From NCBI RefSeq assembly GCF_030687835.1, contig NZ_CP117449.1, positions 2,542,001 through 2,606,000 on the forward strand: 64,000 nt of DNA. Direction: 5' to 3'. Below, piece after piece: positions 29,885-39,198 of this stretch (the stretch's first letter is position 1; the number at the start of each line of letters is the position of its first letter). Made by a program: the position numbers and the translations under genes. The stretch is from Pseudomonas hefeiensis. GTDB taxonomy: Bacteria; Pseudomonadota; Gammaproteobacteria; Pseudomonadales; Pseudomonadaceae. The notes below the pieces were generated by a model that was not told the DNA's origin, did not search any database, and saw only the letters and a program-made list of their open reading frames with translations.

Positions 29885-30144
29885 TTGTCGTCGACTGCCT
29901 GGTTGGCCAACGCCAGCGGAAAGGATTTCAACTTGTTTTTTGCGGCAATCAGCGGGTTCATCTCTGCCAGCTTGAACCCGGCAGTTTGCGCTTTGCGGAT
30001 CAGGTGGACGATTTCCAAGTGATGAGCATTGTAGAGGCGATACCGCCCCTCACGCTCCGGCTCGCTGATCAGGCCCATTTGCTCGTACAGTCGAATGGCT
30101 TTTGGGGTGCAGCCGGTCAGTTCGGCGAGTCGTCCAATGAACAT
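29880..30144 (-). pseudogene. MerR-family regulator, 3'-truncated
   Basis: The minus strand from ATG 30144 (ribosome site AAGGAA) encodes a MerR DNA-binding domain: MFIGRLAELTGCTPKAIRLY, EQMGLISEPEREGRYRLYN, then the start of the dimer helix up to ALANQAVDDKR. Beyond this the frame runs to a stop at 29752 with residues that are antisense of the oxidoreductase stump. The helical/effector end of the protein is therefore replaced. Whether the ~88-residue domain still binds DNA is unknown. Confidence 0.65.
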
Positions 30145-30278
30145 CTGTCAATTCCTTGTGTGAGACAGCAAAGTACAAGTGTTTCTTTGATCGTAAGAGC
30201 TGCAAAAGCCGTCACATGAAAATCAGAAAAATGGCTGTGCTTCACTGTTCAATGGCGTGCTCAGGCGCCTGATTAATT

Positions 30279-30298
30279 GAAGGTCATTATCATTTAAT
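30279..30298. promoter_or_regulatory. Possible Fur box upstream of the FecI-like gene
   Basis: GAAGGTCATTATCATTTAAT lies about 40 bases before the sigma-factor start. It contains the ATTATCATT core of Fur sites but matches the full 19-base palindrome only partly. Iron repression would suit the FecI-FecR-receptor cassette downstream. Assignment by eye only. Confidence 0.45.
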
Positions 30299-30334
30299 AT
30301 ACTCTCGCCGTTCTTCCTCGCTTGAGTCGCTTGC

Positions 30335-30841
30335 GTGTCCTGGCCACCCGATCCTCATTCCGCCGACGGCCAGTTCGAGAGTCATTCGAACGAACTGCTG
30401 CGCTTCCTCACACGGCAGGTGAAGTGCGCAGAACTGGCGGCCGACCTGCGTCAGGAGACTTGGTTGCGCTTTCGCCGGCGCGAGTCCGGGACGGAGATCG
30501 GCAATCTTCGCGCTTTCCTCTATCGCATCGCGCGCAACCTGATCATTGACTACCGCCGTCAGCAAAAATCGCGCCCTGTCGAGGAGGAGATATCCATCGA
30601 ATTGGTCAGTGCCCAGCCTGGTCCGGAGCGAGCGGCAAGCGACGCCCAGCGCCTGGAGCTACTGCAGCGCGTAGTCCAGGGTTTGCCACCGCATCTGCGT
30701 CAGGCGTTGTTGTGGAGTCGCCTGGACGGGCTGACCCAGCGTGAGATCGGCGAGCGTCTGGGTGTCTCGGAAAGCATGGCCGGACGCTATATTTTGAAGG
30801 CCCTCGAACACTGCCAGCAGCAGATGGACCCGCAGCCGTGA
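30335..30841 (+). CDS. FecI-like extracytoplasmic-function sigma factor
   Basis: A 168-residue ECF sigma factor of the iron-starvation group. Region 2 is visible as LRAFLYRIARNLIIDYRRQQ and region 4 as LTQREIGERLGVSESMAGRY. It probably directs transcription of the TonB receptor two genes downstream when released by the FecR-like protein. The start used is GTG at 30335. Its stop overlaps the fecR start by four bases, so the two are translationally coupled. Confidence 0.88.
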   Translation: MSWPPDPHSADGQFESHSNELLRFLTRQVKCAELAADLRQETWLRFRRRESGTEIGNLRAFLYRIARNLIIDYRRQQKSRPVEEEISIELVSAQPGPERAASDAQRLELLQRVVQGLPPHLRQALLWSRLDGLTQREIGERLGVSESMAGRYILKALEHCQQQMDPQP

Positions 30842-31764
30842 CTCATCCGTCGATTCTCGATCAGGCCCGGCAATGGCACGTGCTGCTGCATTCTGGTCGC
30901 GCCACCGCTGCCGATCGCGATGCCGCGCAGGCCTGGCGCCAGGCGGCGCCGGAGCACGAGCAGGCGTTGCGTGAGGTGGAAGGGCTGTGGTCGTTGCTCG
31001 GCCAGATAGAACGTCCGGCCGAGCAGCCCCAGGTGCGCGTGATGCGTCGCCATCGACGCTGGGCGACTCCGCTGGCCTGCGCCGCGGTGCTGTTGCTCGC
31101 CCTGTGGCTACCGCGCGGTACCTGGATTGGCCTGTATGCCGATATCAGCACCCAGCCGGGCGAGGTGCGCGAGTTGCGTCTGGCAGATGGTTCGCTGTTG
31201 ACCCTCAACGGCGATTCGGCGCTGGACTGGCAGTTTGTCGACGGTCGCCGCGAGGTCAAGCTGTACCGCGGCGAGGCGGATTTCCAGGTAGCCCATGACC
31301 CGACTCGGCCGTTCACTGTCAGTGCCGGCGAGGCGCGCATACGCGTCACCGGCACGCGCTTTGATGTGCGTCTGGAGGAGGGCGGTGTCGACCTCGCGGT
31401 AAGTGAGGGCCGAGTGTTGGCCTCCAGCGAGGGGCGCGAGCCGCTGCCGGTGGTCGGCGGGCAGCAGGTGCAGTGGCGCGGCGGGGAGCTGCAGGCGCCG
31501 CAGGCATTGGATGCGCGCCAGCGCTTGGGCTGGCAGCGCGGCAAGCTGATATTCCGCGACCGGCCACTGGAGCAAGTGTTCGCCGAGCTTGAGCGCAGCC
31601 AGTCTGCGCGAGTGCTGTTTGTCGACGAAGCCGCTCGCAGGGTGCAGGTGACCGGCGTGTTCGCCCTTGACGATCCACAGGCGGTATTAAGGGCAGTCGA
31701 AACCACCTTGCCTGTGCGTCTGGTGCGCCTGCCGGGGTTGATTCTGGTCGCGTCACGTCGCTGA
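30838..31764 (+). CDS. FecR-like anti-sigma/sigma regulator
   Basis: A 308-residue membrane regulator. The N-terminal cytoplasmic domain contains AAQAWRQAAPEHEQAL (DUF4880-type, expected to bind the sigma factor), then one membrane helix (about residues 76-92, PLACAAVLLLALW), then the periplasmic FecR domain (GEVRELRLADGSLLTLNGDS and RFDVRLEEGGVDLAVSEGRV). It should receive the signal from the STN domain of the receptor downstream and activate the ECF sigma factor. Complete, operon-linked with the sigma gene. Confidence 0.88.
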   Translation: MTHPSILDQARQWHVLLHSGRATAADRDAAQAWRQAAPEHEQALREVEGLWSLLGQIERPAEQPQVRVMRRHRRWATPLACAAVLLLALWLPRGTWIGLYADISTQPGEVRELRLADGSLLTLNGDSALDWQFVDGRREVKLYRGEADFQVAHDPTRPFTVSAGEARIRVTGTRFDVRLEEGGVDLAVSEGRVLASSEGREPLPVVGGQQVQWRGGELQAPQALDARQRLGWQRGKLIFRDRPLEQVFAELERSQSARVLFVDEAARRVQVTGVFALDDPQAVLRAVETTLPVRLVRLPGLILVASRR

Positions 31765-31895
31765 GACCCGCGCCGCGCCTGGGCTTTCAAGAAAACAGAA
31801 AATATTTAGGCGGAGATGGTTCAGAAATCATCGGCGCCTTCGTCTTCTGTTCCTGCAAATGCGACTTCTTCGCATTGGAAGCCAAGGACATCAGC

Positions 31896-34295
31896 ATGCG
31901 GTCGACCCCCTTCCTCGCGGCGCTAGCCGTTCTCCCCCTGGCCATGGCTGCCGCACAGGCGCAAGCCGTCGAGCTCGACGTGCCTGCCCAGCGGCTCGAC
32001 GCGGCGCTCATCGATTTCGCCGAGCAGGCCGATGTGCGTCTGCTCTACGACGCCGGCCTGACCCGTGGCAGCGGCGTGGCGCAGGCGCTCAAGGGCGACT
32101 ATTCGGTGGTCGACGGCCTGCAGCGGTTGTTGAAGGGCAGCGGTCTGACCTTTCAGGCCGGCGACGACGGCACCATCACTCTGGTGCCGCTGCCCGAGCA
32201 AGGTGTGTTGGAGCTGGGCTCGACCACCATCAGCGGGCTCGCCAACGGCCGTGTCGACCTACCGGCCGAGTACGCCGGTGGGCAGACGGCGCGGGGTGCC
32301 CGCATCGGCGTGCTGGGCAACCAGGACATGCAAGATGTGCCCTTCGCCTTCTCCAGCTACACCTCCGAGCTGATTAAGACGCGTCAGGCGCAGACCCTGG
32401 CCGAGGTGCTGGCCAGCGATCCGGGCGTGCGTCAGTCGTTCGGCTTCGGCAACTTCTCCCAGGTGTTCGTCGTGCGCGGGTTCCAGCTGTTCAGCGACGA
32501 TATTGCCTTCAACGGGCTGTACGGCGTTCTGCCGCGACAGATCATCTCCACCGAGTCGGTCGAGCGGGTCGAGGTGTTCAAGGGGGCCAACGCCTTTGTT
32601 AATGGCGTGTCGCCGTCGGGCAGCGGTGTCGGCGGGGCGATCAACGTGGTTTCCAAGCGTGCCGAGGACACCCCCACGCGCAGCGCCACCCTGAACTATG
32701 CCAGCGACAGTCGAGTGGGCGGGCACCTCGACCTGGGACAGCGCTTCGGCGAGGAAAACCAATTTGGCGTGCGGGTGAACCTGGCCCAGCGCGAGGGCGA
32801 GACAGCGCTGGACGATGAGCACTCGCGCTTCAGTCTGGCCACCCTCGGCCTGGACTACCGCGGCGACCGTCTGCGACTGTCTGCGGATCTCGGTTACCAG
32901 AAGCAACGGGTCAATGAGGGGCGCTCGGTGGTTTATCTGACCACGACAGGGCCTACCAGCACACTCAACGGCAAGACGCCGTCGGCACCAGACTCCGACC
33001 ACAACTACGCGCAACCCTGGAGCTGGTCGCAGCTCGAAGACACCTATGGCATGTTCAGCGCCGAGTACGACCTGTCGCCCACTTGGACCGCATACCTGAG
33101 CGCAGGCGGCAAATACACGCGGGAGAATGGTATCTACGCCTCCAACTACGTCTACGGCGCGAACGGCGACGCACGTATTGGTCGCCTCTATTCGCCGCTG
33201 GACCAGCAGACCCTGAGCGCCGTCACGGGGCTGCGCGGTGAACTCACGACCGGGCCGGTCAGCCACCGCATCAACCTGGCCGCCAACGGCATCTGGCAGG
33301 AGAAGCGCAACGCGTTCGAGTCCACTGCGGCGGGCAGTCGCGGCTTCGGCAATCTGTATGAGGGCCAGCCCATCGCCGAGCCACCGGCCACCAGCATCTC
33401 CGGCGATATCCACGACCCGGACACCACCGCCAAGGTGCAGAACCGCAGCCTGGCGGTGTCCGACACCCTGGGCTTGCTCGACGACCGCGTACTGCTGACC
33501 CTGGGCGTGCGTCGCCAGTCCATCAGCTCCGATGCCTGGAGCGCGGCCAGCGGTGCCCGCACCTCCAACTATCAGGAAAGCATCACCACGCCGGCTTATG
33601 GGCTTGTGATCAAGCCCACCGAGTTCCTGTCGCTCTATGCCAACCGCGTCGAGTCCCTGCAGCAGGGGCCGACCGCGCCGGCCGCCGCGCTCAACAACGG
33701 CGAGATGTTCGCGCCCTATCGCTCCAAACAGACCGAGATGGGCGCCAAGCTCGACTGGGGCACCTTTGGCGGCAGCCTCAGCCTGTTCCGCATCGAGCAG
33801 CCGCAGGGCGTGCTCGGCGGCGACGGCTACTACCGGGTGGATGCCGAGCAGCGCAATCGCGGCGTGGAGCTGAGCCTGTTCGGCGAGCCGCTGGACGGCC
33901 TGCGCCTGCTGAGCGGCGCCACCTGGACCAAAGCCGAGCTGCGCGGCACCGCCGGCGGCCGCGACGATGGCAACCAGGCGGTGGGTGTGCCGCAATTCCA
34001 GTTCAATCTGGGCGCCGACTGGGATGTGCCCGGTTTGCCCGGGCTGAGTCTGAACGGCCTGCTGTTGCGCACCGGCGGCCAGTTCGTCGACAGCGCCAAC
34101 GAATACAGCATCCCCGCCTGGACCCGTGTCGACCTTGGCGCGCGCTATCGGACGCAACTGGAGGGCCGCGCGCTGACCTTCAACGCGATGCTGGAGAACG
34201 TCGCCGACGAGAACTACTGGGCCTCGGCCAACGGTGGCTATCTGACCCAAGGTGCGCCGCGCACGCTAAAAGTGTCGGCCACTGTTGATTTCTGA
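31896..34295 (+). CDS. TonB-dependent siderophore receptor with STN signalling domain
   Basis: A 799-residue outer-membrane transducer. Signal peptide MRSTPFLAALAVLPLAMAAA; STN domain about residues 30-105 (LDAALIDFAEQADVRLLYDA); plug domain about 140-260 (TLAEVLASDPGVRQ, RGFQLFSDDIAFNGL, ERVEVFKGANAFVNG); then the 22-strand barrel ending in SATVDF with a terminal phenylalanine. The gene follows FecI and FecR genes, forming the classical cell-surface signalling cassette for ferric siderophores. Start ATG 31896 is chosen because it gives the signal peptide and has AAGGA upstream. Which siderophore it takes is not readable. Confidence 0.9.
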   Translation: MRSTPFLAALAVLPLAMAAAQAQAVELDVPAQRLDAALIDFAEQADVRLLYDAGLTRGSGVAQALKGDYSVVDGLQRLLKGSGLTFQAGDDGTITLVPLPEQGVLELGSTTISGLANGRVDLPAEYAGGQTARGARIGVLGNQDMQDVPFAFSSYTSELIKTRQAQTLAEVLASDPGVRQSFGFGNFSQVFVVRGFQLFSDDIAFNGLYGVLPRQIISTESVERVEVFKGANAFVNGVSPSGSGVGGAINVVSKRAEDTPTRSATLNYASDSRVGGHLDLGQRFGEENQFGVRVNLAQREGETALDDEHSRFSLATLGLDYRGDRLRLSADLGYQKQRVNEGRSVVYLTTTGPTSTLNGKTPSAPDSDHNYAQPWSWSQLEDTYGMFSAEYDLSPTWTAYLSAGGKYTRENGIYASNYVYGANGDARIGRLYSPLDQQTLSAVTGLRGELTTGPVSHRINLAANGIWQEKRNAFESTAAGSRGFGNLYEGQPIAEPPATSISGDIHDPDTTAKVQNRSLAVSDTLGLLDDRVLLTLGVRRQSISSDAWSAASGARTSNYQESITTPAYGLVIKPTEFLSLYANRVESLQQGPTAPAAALNNGEMFAPYRSKQTEMGAKLDWGTFGGSLSLFRIEQPQGVLGGDGYYRVDAEQRNRGVELSLFGEPLDGLRLLSGATWTKAELRGTAGGRDDGNQAVGVPQFQFNLGADWDVPGLPGLSLNGLLLRTGGQFVDSANEYSIPAWTRVDLGARYRTQLEGRALTFNAMLENVADENYWASANGGYLTQGAPRTLKVSATVDF

Positions 34296-34473
34296 AGTTG
34301 CCACGATAAAAAAGGCGCCGTCGCAAGCTGTGTGAAAACGCGTAAAAGGCGATTTCCCCAAACGCTCCGAGAGGCTGCATTCGGCTAGAGGCAGCCACTC
34401 GGTCTGGCCGACGAAACCGATGGCAACTGGAGCGTCAAAATTATTCTCATCTATTGCATTGATATATCGCTAA

Positions 34474-34832
34474 ATCTCGATATTCTAGGCGCATGGAACT
34501 GATCGAAATATTCAAAGCCCTCTCAAACCCTACGCGCCTTCAAATCCTGAAAGGTTTGAAGGACCCCGTAAAGAACTTCCCTCCGCAGGATGAAGGGGAC
34601 GTTCTCACGGTCGGCGTCTGCGTCAGCAGTATTCAAGAGGGTATCGGACTGTCGCAGTCAACGGTGTCCGGTTATCTTGCCACGTTGCAGCGAGTGGGCC
34701 TGGTCGAAGTCAGGCGCATCGGTCAGTGGACCTACTACAAGCGCAATGAAGCAGCCATCAACGCGCTTGCCGAGATCATAGGGAAAGATCTGTAATTTTT
34801 TTACCGTAACATATCTAGATATCTCGATATTC
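34474..34832. promoter_or_regulatory. Repeated ATCTCGATATTC operator candidates around the ArsR gene
   Basis: The 12-base word ATCTCGATATTC occurs at 34474-34485, just before the ArsR gene, and again at 34821-34832, just before the quinone reductase gene; the second copy is preceded by the palindrome ATATCTAGATAT (34810-34821). Presence of the same AT-rich word in both leader regions suggests binding by the ArsR-type protein and joint autoregulation. By-eye inference. Confidence 0.5.
34493..34795 (+). CDS. ArsR-family winged-helix regulator
   Basis: A 100-residue regulator with the ArsR winged helix: FKALSNPTRLQILKGL, then IGLSQSTVSGYLATLQRVGL and the wing VRRIGQWTYYKRNEAAIN. The middle contains VGVCVSSIQ, a cysteine that might act as a redox or electrophile sensor, but no metal site is obvious. 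It lies immediately upstream of a quinone reductase and a monooxygenase-like gene on the same strand and shares an operator-like word with their leader, so it is probably a local repressor. Confidence 0.87.
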   Translation: MELIEIFKALSNPTRLQILKGLKDPVKNFPPQDEGDVLTVGVCVSSIQEGIGLSQSTVSGYLATLQRVGLVEVRRIGQWTYYKRNEAAINALAEIIGKDL

Positions 34833-34857
34833 CATTTTATAGATGCGAGGATTTACC

Positions 34858-35832
<975 letters not shown>

Positions 35833-35869
35833 CAGTACTTAACCGTTTAAGTCATTTTTGGAGGACGCC

Positions 35870-36235
35870 ATGATCTATGAAATCGCTCTGCTCCCCGTTC
35901 ACAAAGAACGCATTGAAAGTTTCAAACGTGCATTTGCCGACGTCGAACCGTTGCTCAAACGCGCAACGGGTTACGGCGGCCACATGCTCGCGCAAGGCAT
36001 CGAAACGCCTCAGGTACTCAACCTCATCGTGCGCTGGCGCTCGCTCGAGGACCACACGGGCTTCGAAGCGAGTGAAGACCATCAGGTGTTCATGGCAGGT
36101 TTAGAGGAATATTTTTCGGAAGAACCAAAGGTCTACCATATTGAGGGGGCAGCTTTCAGGACTGACGAGCATGATGATTCCAACAATACCGTCGGCATGG
36201 GTGCTGCCGGCGCCTTGGGAGGCTTGTGGCCTTAA
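35870..36235 (+). CDS. Antibiotic biosynthesis monooxygenase (ABM)-like small protein
   Basis: A 121-residue protein with a dimeric ferredoxin-like fold pattern of the ABM/YgiN kind: a first strand MIYEIALLPV, helix SFKRAFADVEPLLKR, then strands around VLNLIVRWRSLEDHTGF and the helix in EDHQVFMAGLEEYF. YgiN-type members act on quinols, which fits the quinone reductase immediately upstream. It starts with a strong GGAGG site. The C-terminal 25 residues are glycine-rich (MGAAGALGGLWP) and unusual. Confidence 0.75.
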   Translation: MIYEIALLPVHKERIESFKRAFADVEPLLKRATGYGGHMLAQGIETPQVLNLIVRWRSLEDHTGFEASEDHQVFMAGLEEYFSEEPKVYHIEGAAFRTDEHDDSNNTVGMGAAGALGGLWP

Positions 36236-36290
36236 AGCAAATAGTTGTTGTCGGAAACAGACGTTTGTGACCGGGAACTTTCGACCCTAA

Positions 36291-36312
36291 GCTGCCCTTC
36301 GCGAAGGGCAGC
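36291..36312. repeat. Perfect 22-base palindrome (intergenic repeat family)
   Basis: A perfect palindrome with half GCTGCCCTTCG lies between the ABM-like gene and the dehydrogenase gene. The same core, in degenerate form (GATTGCTGCC...CGAAGG), recurs at 37503-37529 and 38145-38171. It can form a hairpin, without a following T run. It is probably a dispersed Pseudomonas intergenic repeat. Confidence 0.6.
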
Positions 36313-36377
36313 AGTCGGCCAAAAGTGGACGATTAATTTCGTTATTTCGCGTAATTAGAAAACACAAGGAAACCCCT

Positions 36378-37388
36378 ATGAGCAGCAAAGCAATCTTCGT
36401 CCAACCCGGTGGCGGCTATGAAAAGGTTGTCGTTGGCAGCAGCGAAGTCCGAGCCGCAGCGCGTGGCGAAATCACCGTACGCCTTCATGCCAACTCGCTC
36501 AACTACCACGACTTCGCGGTGGTCAGCGGTATGTGGGGCCCTAGCGAAAAACGTATCCCCATGGCCGATGGTGCAGGTGAAGTCATTGCTGTCGGCCCAG
36601 ATGTCACTGAATTCAAGGTGGGTGACTCGGTCGTCAGCACCTTCTTCCCGGAGTGGATCAGCGGTGCACCACTGGTTGAAGGCTTCGTCAGCGTGCCAGG
36701 TGATGGCATTGACGGCTACGCTCGTGAGCAAGTGACGGCCAAAGCGACATCGTTCACCCTCGCGCCGACTGGATACAGCCACGCTGAAGCTTCGACGCTT
36801 ACCACAGCTGGCCTTACTGCATGGCGCGCCCTGATGGCCGATGACTCACTCAAGCCGGGCGACACCGTGCTTGTTCAAGGCACTGGTGGCGTCTCAATTT
36901 TTGCCCTGCAGTTTGCTAAAATGGCCGGCGCTACCGTCATCGCTACCTCTTCAAACGACGAAAAACTTGAACGTCTGAAAGCGCTAGGCGCTGATCATGT
37001 GATCAATTACCGCAAAGACCTTAACTGGGGCGAAACTGCACGCGCTCTAACGGGTGGCCGTGGTGTTGACCACATCATCGAGGTCGGCGGCCCTGCGACA
37101 CTTGAGCAATCGATGATTGCAATTCGGGTTGCTGGTCACATCTCCGTCATCGGAATATTGAGTGGCGTAAGCGGCGCAATGAATTTTGTACCGGCACTGA
37201 TCAAGCAAGTGCGTCTGCAGGGTGTGTTGGTGGGTAGCCGCAGCCAGCAGCAAGACATGATTCGAGCCATCAATGCTAATGGCATGCGCCCGATTATTGA
37301 TCGTCATTTCCCTTTGAGCGAGATTGTCGAAGCGTTCAAGTATCAGGAAACCAACCAGCATTTCGGCAAAATTTGCCTGGATATCTAA
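36378..37388 (+). CDS. Zinc-type alcohol dehydrogenase-like MDR protein
   Basis: A 336-residue medium-chain dehydrogenase/reductase. Key segments: SLNYHDFAVVSGMWG, the GAGEVIAVGPDVTEFKVGD turn, the cofactor stretch GDTVLVQGTGGVSIFALQFA, and ATSSNDEKLERLKALGADHV. It resembles NAD(P)-dependent alcohol dehydrogenase/quinone reductase members lacking clear catalytic zinc ligands. Good AAGGAAA ribosome site. It stands alone between a palindrome on the left and an IS66 scrap on the right. Confidence 0.85.
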   Translation: MSSKAIFVQPGGGYEKVVVGSSEVRAAARGEITVRLHANSLNYHDFAVVSGMWGPSEKRIPMADGAGEVIAVGPDVTEFKVGDSVVSTFFPEWISGAPLVEGFVSVPGDGIDGYAREQVTAKATSFTLAPTGYSHAEASTLTTAGLTAWRALMADDSLKPGDTVLVQGTGGVSIFALQFAKMAGATVIATSSNDEKLERLKALGADHVINYRKDLNWGETARALTGGRGVDHIIEVGGPATLEQSMIAIRVAGHISVIGILSGVSGAMNFVPALIKQVRLQGVLVGSRSQQQDMIRAINANGMRPIIDRHFPLSEIVEAFKYQETNQHFGKICLDI

Positions 37389-37394
37389 GCACGC

Positions 37395-37481
37395 ATGAAT
37401 GGGCATGATCCGTATGCCTATCTCAAAGATGTGCCGACACTGCTGCCGACGCAGCGGGCGAGTTGGATTGGGCCATTGCTG
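37395..37481 (+). pseudogene. IS66 TnpC C-terminal scrap
   Basis: Twenty-nine codons read MNGHDPYAYLKDV followed by PTLLPTQRA, matching the end of the TnpC encoded at 27.3 kb (LNGHEPYAYLKDVLTRLPTQ) with several differences. No other part of an IS66 element is nearby. It is a solo remnant in the opposite orientation, from a related but different element copy. Confidence 0.7.
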
Positions 37482-37502
37482 TCTGTCGCAACCGGCAGCA
37501 AT

Positions 37503-38171
37503 TGGCCCGATTGCTGCCTGTCACGAAGGTCTGTGATCGACCCAAAGCTGGCGGTTGGACTGACTCAGATTTAGCTTGAGCAAGCCGGTCGCTCGCCCAG
37601 CCGTTCTACCAACCTTACAAGGTAACCATCGTCATCCTGGACGATGAACTCGCGCTGGCCAATTTCTAAGTCTTCAGCCCGATACCAGGTGTCTTTGCAT
37701 TCTCGATAGAGGGGAAATCCAGCCTGCTCAAGTTTTTGGATGATGGGTGCGACAACCTCAACATCAATCTGTAGGTTGATGCCCCTTCCAAACGGCCTAG
37801 TCAACGGCGCAGTCAGCCATTGACCCGCGTCTGAATCAACCTGCTCAAGCATTATTTGAGCACCATTTAAATCAAGGTATGCAAACCCATCTTCCGGGCG
37901 TTGATAAGCTACTTTGAACCCTAGGCAAGAAACCCAAAAAGCTAAGCTGCTATCCAGGTTGGTTACCATTAATTCCGGAACCAGTTTGTTACGTTCGAAC
38001 ATGAGATGACTTCCATTTCACGAGGCTCATTTTTGCCGGCGGCAGGTTCTACACTTATGACTTCGATGCCACGATAGGATCGTGGCGAGCATGATTGATG
38101 CACGGTCAGGAGGGAATTATCGAGTCGCGTTGAGTGGCTGCTTCTGGCCCGATTGCTGCCCGTCGCGAAGG
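37503..38171. repeat. Pair of 27-base intergenic repeats flanking a VOC gene
   Basis: The 27-base word at 37503-37529 (TGGCCCGATTGCTGCC...) recurs in the same orientation at 38145-38171 with 25 of 27 identities. The two copies flank the VOC-family gene on both sides and are related to the palindrome at 36291-36312. Direct repeats like these could mediate loss of the gene between them. Confidence 0.6.
37571..38002 (-). CDS. VOC-family protein (bleomycin-resistance/glyoxalase fold)
   Basis: A 143-residue vicinal-oxygen-chelate protein: LVPELMVTNLDSSLAFWV...LGFKV at the start and REFIVQDDDGYLVRLVE near the end, as in bleomycin resistance/dioxygenase-type members. Ligand-binding or metal residues cannot be assigned with certainty. 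It may bind a toxic small molecule. The gene lies alone between two direct repeats. Confidence 0.82.
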   Translation of the reverse strand: MFERNKLVPELMVTNLDSSLAFWVSCLGFKVAYQRPEDGFAYLDLNGAQIMLEQVDSDAGQWLTAPLTRPFGRGINLQIDVEVVAPIIQKLEQAGFPLYRECKDTWYRAEDLEIGQREFIVQDDDGYLVRLVERLGERPACSS

Positions 38172-38301
38172 ACCGATAGCGCCCCCTTAGCCAGTCATCC
38201 ATATCAACTGAACCCATGGTGTCTTTCTTTGCTCAAGCTTGAGACGAAAGCCACCCTGGGTTTCAGCAGTGTTCAGACGGTCTTCGGCTCGTGCTGTTAC
38301 A

Positions 38302-39198
38302 TCACGATGGGCATCGGTCAGATCGCTTGAGCAACGCACTGAGGACGCGCTGTCCATATAAACCGACACCAAGACCCGACACGATGAGCACGACTGCAAC
38401 GATTTTGTTAAGTGACAGGGTCTCATTGAAAATCATGACTGAACCGAGCAGGCCGAATACCGGCACCAACAACGACAATGGCGCGACGGTAGACACTGGA
38501 TATCGTTTCAGAAGTGAGTTCCACACCCAGTAGCCGAACAGTGTATTGGGGTATACCTGGAACAGGATCGACAGGACGGCGTGGTAGTCGAGTTGATTCA
38601 GCAATGTGCTGTACCCCGTCGCGCCGTTAACAACGTAATCAAGCGCGAAAAGAGGAATGGGCGAAAACGCGCTCGACCACACCAGGAAAGCGAAGACCTG
38701 CGTGGTCTTGGCTTTTTTGTTGATCACGTTGGCCGCACTCCAGGCGACCGCTCCCAGCAGCACCAGAATCAGCCCGGCCGTTGTTACTGTCCCATCAACG
38801 ATGGAGACGATGCTCAACAAACCACACAGAGCGAGACCCATGCCTGCGTACTGAAAGCGGGAAATGGTTTCCTTGAATATCCATGAACCCAGCAGGATGG
38901 TGAAAAACGCGCTGAACTGAAGCACCAGCGAAGCGATGCCTGCTGAAAGACCAGACTTGATGCCAAGGTTAACGACGCCCCAAAGTCCGATACCGAAGAC
39001 CAGGCCGTAACCGATGATGTAGCGCCACTGCACATCAGGTTTCGGAATGAAAAAGATCGCTGGGAGCGCGCATAGCGTGAAGCGAATGCCGGCAAGAATG
39101 AATGGGTCAACGGTGGTGAGTCCCAGTTTGATAACCGAGAAATTCGCGCCCCATATGGCAGTAATCGAGATTGCGAGTAGTAGGTGCCTGGGTTTCAT
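38302..39198 (-). CDS. DMT-superfamily (EamA-type) exporter
   Basis: A 298-residue inner-membrane protein with ten predicted helices in two EamA repeats (LLLAISITAIWGANFSVIKL at the start; AVAWSAANVINKKAK opening the second). The start ATG 39198 has AAGGAA upstream and overlaps the stop of the MFS gene (TGA within ATGA), so the two transporters are translated together. It resembles YdcZ/RhaT-like metabolite exporters in general terms; substrate unknown. Confidence 0.85.
   Translation of the reverse strand: MKPRHLLLAISITAIWGANFSVIKLGLTTVDPFILAGIRFTLCALPAIFFIPKPDVQWRYIIGYGLVFGIGLWGVVNLGIKSGLSAGIASLVLQFSAFFTILLGSWIFKETISRFQYAGMGLALCGLLSIVSIVDGTVTTAGLILVLLGAVAWSAANVINKKAKTTQVFAFLVWSSAFSPIPLFALDYVVNGATGYSTLLNQLDYHAVLSILFQVYPNTLFGYWVWNSLLKRYPVSTVAPLSLLVPVFGLLGSVMIFNETLSLNKIVAVVLIVSGLGVGLYGQRVLSALLKRSDRCPS

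Noticed and set aside
32259..34250. 663-codon minus-strand frame opposite the TonB receptor
   Set aside because: Shadow of a GC-rich gene. The receptor on the plus strand has a signal peptide, STN, plug and barrel features.
34437..34455. Fur-like AT-rich site before the ArsR gene
   Set aside because: It contains TTATTCTCAT but only half of the palindrome, and the ArsR unit has no iron-related gene.
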